Assembly (NCBI GenBank): GCA_903813345.2
Contig: CAIIXF020000001.1
Location: 1,116,001-1,180,000 of the forward strand
Direction: 5' to 3'
DNA length: 64,000 bases
DNA from: Owenia fusiformis
Taxonomy: Eukaryota; Annelida; Polychaeta; Sabellida; Oweniidae
Both the position numbers and the translations under genes were made by a program. This document shows, one piece after another, positions 46,514 through 58,500 of the stretch; positions within the stretch are counted from its first letter, which is position 1; each line of letters starts with the position of its first letter. Below the pieces are notes generated by a model. The model was not told the DNA's origin. It saw only the letters and a list, made by a program, of their open reading frames with translations, and ran no database searches.

Positions 46514-49500
46514 ATGTCATTGGTAAGTACAAACAACTGTATACAGTGTAGAATGAATTATATACTGTTCAGTTATCTTCATCTTTTGTCGGAGTTATTT
46601 TGTTTTTGTTGGTGACAACTTCTTGTTAATTTCTCAAAAAATAAAGCTTTAATTAGTATAGTGAAATATGTAGATGTAGATGACATACCATACATTATAT
46701 GAGCATTCCATTCCTTACAGAATTAGAATTTAGATAACCAATAACATGAAACACAGCGTAATAAGATGGCATTAAAGTTTTGTCTTCACAAGAACTCAAT
46801 ACGTAGATCTACCAGTATGAAGAATACACTTATTTTGATATGTTTGACTTCACAAAAAAACTCAATATAGATCTATCTTTCAGTAAAACAATTGAAATCT
46901 GGTCAGGCCTTTATATTATGAGACAAGTTGCAATTACAGTACTGGTACTACAATGTATATGTCATCTATGAGTACACTACATATACACGAACAGTAATAC
47001 TGTACACATGGAAATGTACATAATTCATATTTATCTATCTAGTGTGGTACTAAAATAGATAAATACAGCAGACTATTTAGCAGTTCTGATTTAAAAAAAT
47101 CTTATGCAGAGAAAAGTATGAACATGTTACCACACAAATCAATTAGAATAAAACTATGAAGTACTGGTAATACTAGTGTAGAAAGTTAGTTATCTTGCCT
47201 TGTTTAGTGACTTGGTCCAAAGTATTAAACATCCTTACTCGTGCCTTAATAATACCTGATACACTTTTTGCAGAAAGAAACCTCCCCAGAGCAACAGCTG
47301 CACCTGGCAGCCTTGCAGGGAAACTTAGAACAACTTAAGAAAGTTTTAGAATCCGGCAAAGTTCATGTGGACTGTAAAGACAAGGTATGTGTATGCAAAT
47401 TATGCTGGTAGGAGATTTAAATTTATTGGTGTTCCATAAAAAGGTAACATCCCCTCAACAATCCATATCATAATTTTTACAATGATTGACTGTTTTTGGA
47501 TTGTTTTGTTTAGTATTGGCACTATTTGATTGATTGTTTATTAGGATTTACTGTTTTGGGATATTTATGTCACCACCAGAAGTGACATATTGTTAATTGT
47601 CTCCAACTTTTCTGTGGATGTTGTATGTGTTATAGCCTCTCAGTATGCCCTGTGTTGTATAATTTCCCTGTAATGTTTATGTATACATACATGGAACACC
47701 CTATATACATGTTGCAAAAGGGTACTCATTACATAATTGGTGTTTACTGAAGAATTGCATTCAGTTATTTAGTATCCAGTGTTGCAATTATTTTTCCTAT
47801 TCATCCTCAAAATACAGAACAATTTGAGAAAGAAGATTGAGCCCTGTTGTCGGAGGATTCCAATTGAAAGAAGATAACAACTGAACAAATGCTAAATTTG
47901 AAGATATCCAACCTTGCTTGTATTTCACAGTACTCATGTCTAGAATTAATTGTATCTTTGCTCACAGTCAGGTAAACAACAGTTTCAGCCTAATATAGAT
48001 CAACATTATGGAGCCGGAGCATCCTGATCTGGTGCTATATTCGTTGCAACATGTGTATTGTATGATATAAGGGTTTGTTCACTTAAAGCTAAATTACTGG
48101 TTGTTGTCTACATTTGGTACAGGGAGTATCTCATAGGTGGACAGGGAGCATCTCATAGGTGAACAGGGAGTATCTCATAGGTGAACAGGGAGCATCTCAT
48201 AGGTGGACAGGGAGCATCTCATAGGTGGACAGGGAGCATCTCATAGGTGAACAGGGAGCATCTCATAGGTGGACAGGGAGCATCTCATAGGTGGACAGGG
48301 AGCGTCTCATAGACTCAGAGATTGATTCTTTAATAAAAAGCATTCATTTATTAACCTCTCAGCCCATCTCTCTGGTAGAATGAACTCTTAAACTCCTTTA
48401 AAAATTGGACAGCCTGCTCATCGATAGATTTCTTGATTGAAATGAAGGCGTTGAAGAACCACTGATAGATAATTTGTAGTGTGATCTATCATAGCGTTGT
48501 AAGATAAGCACTATAAGCAACATTTGCTGTACTCAGGTGATTTTTCACCAATCTTTTTTAGAAAAATATTGCATGCATCATTAGGCATCTACAACAGTAT
48601 TTAGTTATTTCAAGGTTGTAGAAGGAGTCAGAAATTGTGTTTGGTTAAAAATGATGAGTGGCTCTTACACTTGAACCTGCTAGTGCTTGATGTGCTAACT
48701 TGGAGATAAATGCCAGGTTCAGTTCTATTCCCCTCAGCTATTTCTCTGATTATTTACATAGCTGTTGCAAAATATAATTTTAATGTATGGTACCTTGTGT
48801 TTTGGTAGATTAAATGTTTATATGTTTCCAGGATATAGCATATCAAGTATGATTAACATTTATCATATCCTGCAGATTTCAACATCTTGCTTCATAGATT
48901 ATAGTCGTATAGGCTGTCATGTTGTTTATCAAATATTTACATCATGGTTGAAAAAACTCAATTTGTAGGAGGGAGGTCTAGTGTTAAAACATAATGCCTT
49001 AACTTTAATTGTATGGATACACACTACACAGCAGCTTTGTATAAGAAGAACTGTTTTCATCATAATAGCTTTAGACTAAGCTTCTCCACCACTTTCACCA
49101 GACCGCATAGTTATTCCTCCAAATCCCCCTTCCCCAACCAATTCTGAGGCACGTTGGGGAGAAAAGTAACTAACAACAATTGGCTCAAAAAAGGGCTGCT
49201 GTTACCCCAATGCAATTCTCCCTTTGAATGCTCATGGTTGAACATGGAGGCTCTTACACATTAATCCTTATCCTGATAGAAGCCCAACATTTGTGATAAA
49301 GTTATATCTGTCAGGATAACCCTGGTAAAATTAATGTTCACAAATAATAGACAACTGGAAATGATCATGATCTATGTTTCAGTAATCAATCCAATGTTAA
49401 GCCTATTTTAGTGATTTTATTATCTCCCTCTATTTTGACAAACAGCAAGTTCCAGATATTTTATGGTTAGTTAGTTTGTATTCAAATGCACTGAATCCAT

Positions 49501-52500
49501 CAACATCAGGTTAACAGTCAGGTCAAAAGCATATTGTTACTCTACCCTGAGATCCCATTAGCTGGGCTATCCTACCCTCTTACTACATCTGATGATTTGA
49601 ATGTTTTTATACTCATCCGATCTTAATGATCTCAGTTATTGTTTTGATCGCTTTTGTAGGGTTTGTAGAGGTTTGCATGTGAAATGAATATGAATTTAGT
49701 TGTAGATTTAGGTAAAACATGTAGCTTTGTGATGTAAGATATACAAAATAGGTAACATCAATGAATTATTTCTCATTATAAGAGTATAGAAAAAATGCTG
49801 ATATTGTGAAGGGTATATAGAAAAATGGAAAGCAAATTAGGAAGTAAGAACAGGTTAGCAGTGATCAGGCCAGAGAATGTCCATTCCGTTGATTCCATTC
49901 CGGCATCATTTGGAATAACAAACAAGGTTAACGTAGCATCTCCGTCAATGTTAACAGACCAGTTAAATGCTGAGATGCATCCAATCAGATGTTTATCGGT
50001 TTTTGTTTATTCTACTAAATATTTGACAGGTGATTGTTGACTCAGATTTTTTATCTGAATCATCCTAGATGTTGGAAGTAAACTGCAGTATATCCTAAGG
50101 GCAGTTTTACTCATTGGAAGTAAACTACAGTATATTCTAAGGGCAATTTTACTCATTGGAAGTAAACTGCAGTATATCCTAAGGGCAATTTTACTCATTG
50201 GAAGTAAACTGCAGTACATGTATATCCTAAGGGCAATTTTACTCATTGGAAGTAAACTGCAGTACATGTATATCCTAAGGGCAATTTTACTCATATTAGT
50301 TACATTGACATTGATCACAAGTTGGAAGATCACATGATCAGTTACAAATACATAAACTGTACATTAAATCTGGTCACCCTTCCCCATTTACTTCTGTTAT
50401 CTAATGAATGGTTCAAAACATGATATTTGGGAATAATTTCAGCCACAATGTTAAAAGTTAATACATGCACTGTTAGGAACACAAAGACTATCGCGATCAT
50501 CCCAGAAACTAACACTGCACCTTTCAGCATCACTCATTTTGATGCCAGGCTGTTGAAACCGAACCAGAGTGCCATAAATTGTAATCATCCATTTGTACTG
50601 ATATCTATTTCCAATGTGAGACAACAACAACAGGATCTGTTTATAGTGTTGTCTATAGTATTTGAAATAATATGTTATTGTTTAGAAAGTTTGAAGGTTG
50701 CACTGAATCTGTTGCAACCAGTCTATCATTGTGATAGATTGTGCCATGTGGAGTCATATGTTGCCTGCCATACTTCAAAGGTAAAATATTAAGTTGGTTA
50801 ATGCCATAATTCCATAGTAGAATGTTACCTTGCAACGCTATTTGTTGTGTCTCTCTAAGATGTTCTTATTATTTTTTGCGATACATCTCATAATTTTATT
50901 GACCTGCAGCTTTCAGCATGGAGTCAGCTTATGTATCTATGCTCAATTAAGGTAGTCAGTGACAGAAGTGACATTGTCTTGTTAATGTTTGGTTGTGTTT
51001 TTTATTCTCTTATTTGTTATTATCTGAATGGACAGTATTCACAGTTCACACATAGGGAGACAAGGTGTGTCCGATTCCAGTCAATCCAAACACAGTATTT
51101 CATATAATTGCCCTGCATTATAACCAATCACTGCACTCAAGGTCATTTGTTGAATGGTTGTCAAGGTGACAACTTGACTACAGATTGAAATTGATGCTTT
51201 GACTCTTGCAAAAGGTTTCATTGAAAATATGTTATTCTAGTGATTTTGTATCTTTTAAGTGATAGAAAATATTTTGCAATGTTTGAAAAGAATTTAAGCC
51301 CAAGACTCAATGCATCGTGGCTGCTTCATTCCACTCAGGCATTGTTTCCTAAATTTTGCATTCCCGCTGCATGGTCATGCAAAGATTTCAAAACAACGCC
51401 TTCAGAGGGAGCACACAATGCACCGAGATCAGGGCTTAAATCATTCATATCATGAAAAAGATGATTATACAATGACAGTAATGATGGTAATTTTAGCACA
51501 TCATGTTTGGCAGTCATATTTGATTCTGATGAAATGATAGAAATGACACAACAGTGACCAATTTTATTGTAATATTGTAATTGTATGTATAACCCTTTTG
51601 GATGAAATATATTTTTCTGATTTTGGCAGTGTTGTCCATTCAGAAATCCTCTTTATCTAAAAAGCTTGTCTCTTCCTCCGAGAAAATAGAGACTAAAGAA
51701 CCCACTTTGGTATTGTAAAACAAAGTCTGACCACATGAACATAGATTTAGAGAGTTGATTACACCTGCCTTCAAGGTGATCCCTGTCTGCCAGCCTGCTT
51801 ACTTACCATGTATAGTTTAGGTGCATAACCTTGCTAACCAGGTAGACCAGTGCATTAAGTTTGGCTGCAGAAATCCCTGATTCATGGAATCCTAGTCTAA
51901 AATCAGTATCATGTTGTTATATCATAAGTTACAGAACTTGAAAAATTACAGGACAGTATTAATTTGTTATCCCTTTCAAGAGTCTGATTTCTGTATTTAC
52001 GGTCTAATGGCAGGGGCGGATCTGGGAATCAACAAGGAAAAAGATTTTGGGCCCCTAAAACCAAATAGTGGCTCATTTTCTTCAAAATTTGGCCTAAAAT
52101 TGAAAAAATGAGGGCCAGTAATGACCAAAAAGGCCCACTTTTTGGGACCTAAGGACTTTTTTGGCCCAATTCTTTTTGGGCCCAAATTTTTTCTGGGCCC
52201 ACCCAAGGGGGGGTTACCAATCAGAGTCCCTGTTACCTCATTTTCTGCTTCCATAAGTAACTGGCATCTATTTCATATTCAACTTACATGACATGCCATT
52301 ATAGCTACTTTTTAGATTATAAAGATCTTATTCTTTGGCACCTATTCTAGTCAGGGGGAAGTTACTTACATCTGGGCATCATGGGTAATAAAATCTCAGA
52401 GAATTTAGGATAACTATGGCCTTTCCAAACACTTGACTCAGTTATTATGAAAATAGCACAGATTTAACACTTTTTACCCTTTAATCCATCAGCTTACAAT

Positions 52501-55500
52501 CGTACCCTCTGACTATCATATGTGATTCTAAGAATTTCAAATGAACTGTTTGTAGCCTGTACATGTGGATTGGAGATCGATGAAACAGCTTATAGGCTGA
52601 AAATGCAATGTAGTGACATTCTAACTATCATCTTCTGAATGGATTTGGAGCAAGAGAGATGAAAGAGTTTAATCTCTTGATGAAATTACGACTACTCTTC
52701 CAAAGGGTATTACATTTACACAGTCTAGTGTATAGTTCCAAGATATTGCAACTAAAGGCAAGCCCCCCAATTATTAATACACAGTCCAATTGACTTACTG
52801 GCCAATGTTTTCTTGAACCATGTCACTTGAATGCAAATTGTCAAGGACGATTGTTGATTAGAAATCACAAAGGCCAACATTTTAAAAAACATGCAGAACA
52901 TTTAATGATTCATCTCTGAATTATATCTACCCTTTCACAAACGAATTTCCTCTCAAAAAATATAAATCATGGAATAGTGAGAGAGTAGTATAATTGCTTC
53001 TTATGTCATCTTGATCCATCAAGGTACTACTTGACTGAAGGAATATACTGGTTTAACAGTTATATGTCCTATGGAGAGTCAAGGTAAAGTAAAGGGAAAG
53101 TTTGGCCCTCAAAGGAATAATTATGCTTGAATATGAATTATCACCTTTCAGTTTTTATTTCATTGCACAAAACTCTTACTGGGCTTTAGGGGGACATCTC
53201 ATATCAAGAGTGTAGCAGTCAATACTTTGTGTAATTTATCCTAAAATTATCTAAACTTGTGAGACCATCCACCCAGATGAGAAGGTTTGAAATATTTTGA
53301 AATAATAAAACATGGTAACAAAAAATTGCTTTTTAGTTGATGAAACAGTCTCATCACTAAGGTTAACTAAGGTTAATGTCATTGAACCCTTATTTAATTA
53401 TTGCATAACCTTTGTTCAATTCAATTCAATCTCTTTTATCTCCTCAATTTAAAGAATTCTGTTAACAGGCTAAAACCTCCAAATAACACCCAACACTTGC
53501 CAGATCACATGATGTTTAATTCCTCAAGGAGAGGGGAAAAGAACAAAGTAAATTGTTAGTGGTTGTTTTTAGAAGTCTGATGGTGTAAATGGTGAGAGAT
53601 TACACAAGAACACTGAAATTTATCTCACTACATCAGGATAAGGACTTGCCATATCTTAACCTGTTTCCTAATAGCACATAGACCAAGGCTGTCTATCATT
53701 GCCTAGATGTTTTAGGATATCAGTATTTTTAGCAAAAGAGACTGAGGGGAAACTGTTTTAACATTTTATACATTTGCCAACATGTAAACATCAGAAGATG
53801 CCACATGCTAAGTTATCTCTAAGGCTAATAGCCATAGTTTTGTAGTTTATAAGCCAATTTTTATTAAGATTAGATCTTATTGAGTAGCCACACTCTTCAA
53901 CATCTGAGGGTGGAGCAATGTTATTTGATTTGAATCTGATAAGGTCTTTTTACAACCGTTGATGTTTGAAATCCACAATTCCAAAAGCAATATTCACTGG
54001 GGGGTATCGTGATGCAACAACACCGTGTTGTTGCATCAAGATGGCCAGACTTCCGGTGATAGATTTTCGTACAATGTTTTGTTTTCCCAATTAAAACCAT
54101 TTCTAGGACGAGTTGCTCAATAATCATACACATGCAGTTAGCACATGATCTATATTTTAAAAAACTGTCATTGGTATACATGTAGCATCATCAAGAAGCG
54201 ATAAATTCGTGGTTTTAATTCCTCACTATTGATGCAACAACACCACTCTGTTTCTTATCGATGATGCAACAACACCAATGTGCTGATGCAAAAACGCCAA
54301 TATAATGTACGTATCATTGAACAACAAGAGAAACTGTTTTATGTTCTGTTTACAGGTGTAGGTCGGGACATGAATAAAACGCGTGAGTCAGTGGTCCATG
54401 AACGAAACGTATTTTGTTTGGTTTCTTTGTCTATATCAAAGTTAAAAGGATATACAAGGCAAACTAAATAAAGTATAGAATCCCCGGGAGGCAATCTCAT
54501 TGATATTGTATCTGAAAAGTAAAGATTATACATTTTCTAAATTAAATGCCCTTGATTTACCGTATGGAAATTGCGTACAAATAACTAATATAATTTTGGA
54601 AAGACAACAGATATCAGTCATTTTGTGTTGTTAGTACCTCAATTGAAATACTCAATTCTGATTGGTTGATGAGCGGGCAACAAAATGTATTGTTAGTACC
54701 TCAGTGTAAATACTCGCATCTGATTGGTCAATTAGCGGTCAACATTTTTGCCTGTACCTCACCTGTGCATCATGGGATATCATATCATTGACCGCTTATG
54801 TTACTGTACTACACTTGTGAATTATGGGAAATATGACGTCATAATGTTTACAGAAACAACATGGTAGACGAACATTTCGTAAACGTTGATGAAAATGATA
54901 TTTTGACTTTGCTAGACGACAAGTATAGCAAAAATACAAAAAGAAACGAAAAATTAACATTAATTTACAAGTGAGTATGCAGTTATGTGCCAAAAACAAA
55001 GAGTTTAGCTACCACTGTCATAAGATTTTCTTAAAAAATTATTGCTGGCGTGGTTCGGAGAAAAGATTGTGAAATGAAGCCATGATTGATGACTCTCGTC
55101 TATATGTGTATTATTAGTATCTTCTGACTAACAAAACAATTGTAGACCTCTCCATTCGGTCAACCGTCAAAACCATATACCTCGACTGTAAACCTTGAAA
55201 CTACTGTTGACCTCGACCTTCGGTCTCTGTCAACAGTAGTTTCTCGGTTTACAGTCTTGGTATACAATTTTGCCGGTTGACCTCTGGAGAGGTCAACAAT
55301 TGTATATTGTTGACCGCTACTAGGTACTGTTGACCGCTACTTCTGAAAAAAAGTTTCATGACGTCACAAAAAAACATGGAAGACGGACATTTTGTAAATG
55401 TTGATGAAAATGACTTTACTAGGCGACAAGTATAGCAAAAATACAAATAGAAACTTAAAATTAACATTAATTCACTAACGAGTACGCCGTGATGTGCCAA

Positions 55501-58500
55501 ATACAGAGTTAAGCTTCTTGCACTGTCTCCATATTTTCTAAAAAAAATATTGCTAACGTGGTTCGGAGAAAAGGTTGTGAAATGAAGCCATGCCGATTGA
55601 TGATCGTCGTCTATATGTGTATTATTAGTTTACTCGGACTAACAAAACAATTGTAGACCTCTCCATTCGATCAACCGTCAAAATCATATACCTCGACTGT
55701 AAACCTTGAAACTACTGTTGACCTCGACCTTCGGTCTCTGTCAACAGTATTTTTTCGGTTTACAGTCTCGGTATACAATTTTGCCGGTTGGCCTCTGGGG
55801 AGGTCAACAATTGTAAACTGTTGATCACTAGTAGGTACTGTTGACCCCTATTTTTGAAAAATTTTTTTTTTAATGTTGAAATTTTTTTAATTTTGAAAAA
55901 ATAAGTTGTGTAAAAAATTACAAGTATTCGACGGTTTGGGGATTTTTTGCTAAAATATGATACCTTTACTTATCAAATATGTTCACGTGATATTCGATTA
56001 TATATTCGTCCAATTATTATATTATTTGGACTAACAGAACAATTGTTAACCTCTCTTTTCGGTCAACTGGCAAAAGTGTCCTCGACATCTGGTCTTGATC
56101 AACAGTACTTTCAAGGTTCACAGTATCGGTATACAGTTTTGCCAGTTGACCTCAAGAGGGGTCTACAATTGTATATTGTATATCCTTTGTTATCCCACCC
56201 AAAGTATGATGTCATATATCAAGTTGAAGAGTTGTATACGCTGCTCAGGAGTTTACGCTATCCAGGAGTTGTACATCGTTCTCAAGAGTTGTATAGGATG
56301 AGTGTTGGTTTAATGATATTGCAGTTATACAATGCTATTATATAAAAGTTATTTACTGAGAGGGACTCAATATTGGTTTTATTTCGAGAGACAATGTGAT
56401 ATTTCCCGAGGGCCCGGGATATCTGGGATAACTGTACCCCTATCAATTTACCTTTTTGGGCCCTAAATTTTATCACTTTTGTTTACCTTTTTACTCAGTC
56501 GGAGAGAAGGAATCCAAAGAGAGCAATAATTCTACATGTGCGTCGTGCAAGATTTCCATTAAACGTGTAACTAAACGGCCTCTCTAATAAAGTCAATTAG
56601 ACGTTTTTACACGTTGGCTCTCCAAATTGTAGGAAATAAAGAATCATATCATATTATATCTTAGATGAAGCAATCATCCCATCAACATAAGCTCACGAAT
56701 GTCACAGTTAAACTGTTTTAGTTATAATTAATTAAAATAAAACAGTGGTAACGTACATCTACTAGTTTATCACTGTTCCACAGATGGATGACAGATAATA
56801 TCATGATAATATCCAATAGCTCATCATGTTTACCGAGAACGAAAGATGTTTGTCCACCATTTTGAATGATACTAACTGGAGTCAGGGTCATCAAGCTATG
56901 GAACAGTGGTTTATGAAAATAGATTGGGTTACTAAAGCATGTCATGTTAAAGGCGATTGAACTATGTTATAGAATAACGTCCAGTACATTATAATATGTA
57001 AAAGTATAAATGTTTGAAAATATTGAATGCCTTGAGAAGAACGCAAATATGGGTAGGCTAATTGGTAACGGTATTGCAATAGTAGCATTTAAAAATCTGT
57101 TCCTCTCGAGATTTATGGTCTTCTGAAATTATAATATTAATTGGTGTTGCTGCATCATTGCTCAAATCTAGAGGAGTGTTGTTGCATCTTCGGGTTGGTG
57201 TTGTTGCATCAATAGTGAGGAACTAAAACCGTGAACTTATTGCTTCTTGGTGATGGTACATGTATACTAATGACAGTTTCTTTAAATATAGATCGTGCGC
57301 TAACTGCACGTGTATGGTTATTGAGCAACTCGTCCTAGAAATGGGTTTAATTGGGGAAACAAAATATCGTACGAAAATCTATCACCGGAAGTCTGGCCAT
57401 CTTGATGCAACAACACGGTGTTGTTGCATCACGATACTCCCCAGTGAATATTGTTACTAATGTTTCTGTCTCTCTTGTCTTCATTATCCTATATTTTTCC
57501 TTCCCTTTCTAAGTTTGTGTGATATATGAGAGGGAATATACATGGGTTATGTACATGGGTACAGTATTGACATTCTCATCATTTGACCACAAAAGTGGTG
57601 ACATATTGTTGTAGCTGGTCTACGGTGGTTGGTGTGTGGCATTTGGTGTCTAACAAATGGCAGGTGGTGTTTTATTTGCGTCTATCTTAATGTGACCATT
57701 GTGAGCATCTGTACTCTTCCAGAGAAAGTAGAGGAGTATACAACCCACAATGCATTTTATTTACAATACAAAATAGACCTGTACTTGTTATGTTCATGCA
57801 AATACTGCAACACAACTGTTTCTGTAGGATTGTGTTTAAGTTCTAATGTCTACCAATAGGTGGCTGTTCTCTGCTTACTGTGCTATTTACGTCCTTTGCA
57901 ATGTATTATCAAAAAACAGAGTTACATTTTAACATGTCATTCTTGTACTTCTAGGAAGGGACCACTCCCCTGATCCTGGCCTCTGCTAACAATCACCTGG
58001 ACTGTGTGAAAGAACTACTTAAGCAAGGAGCTGACCCATCAGCCAGAAGACTGGTCAGTACTGTAATCAACAAATATTTAATATTGATGGTGCCTGTTAC
58101 AAACCTGTGAATTAAAAGCTTCAGTATTGAAACACGTGGATAGAAAGCTTCGGTCATAACGAAGAATTCTTGTTCCTTTGAAGCAAAGCTGTATAATAAT
58201 AGTCATTAGCTCTGTTCTGAGCTGAAATTTCAATAGAAAAATTATTTGTCACATTGCAGGCCCTTATAAATCTGTCTGAACAAGAATATTATATACATTC
58301 ACAGGGTTTCATTAGCAGCAGGTAAAAGGTAATTTTTATTGGTTGTTTTAACAAAATCGCCTGTTGTTTTCATGGACTTTTAACTTTTTCAATGTTAAAA
58401 TGATTTCCATTCATTTTGCCTGCTGTTTTCATTTATTTAGTCTGTTGTGAGAAATTTTAGTGAAACTCCTGCATTCATATGCTCAAGGTAATCAAGTTTG

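Noticed and set aside
48119-48312. CRISPR-like array
   Set aside because: The 22-bp units are contiguous with no spacers; it is a minisatellite in an animal intron.
50007-50333. - strand frame with repeated peptide MSKIALRIYMYC
   Set aside because: The repeat comes from a 42/48-bp tandem repeat in an intron, not from a protein-coding gene.
56718-56945. Decayed ankyrin repeat on the - strand
   Set aside because: Only a few residues resemble the repeat consensus, and the strand is opposite to ANKRD29.
53921-57460. Similar short frames beginning MYTNDSF in two places
   Set aside because: They lie in two copies of one repeat; similarity of the peptides follows from similarity of the DNA, with no sign of selection on protein.
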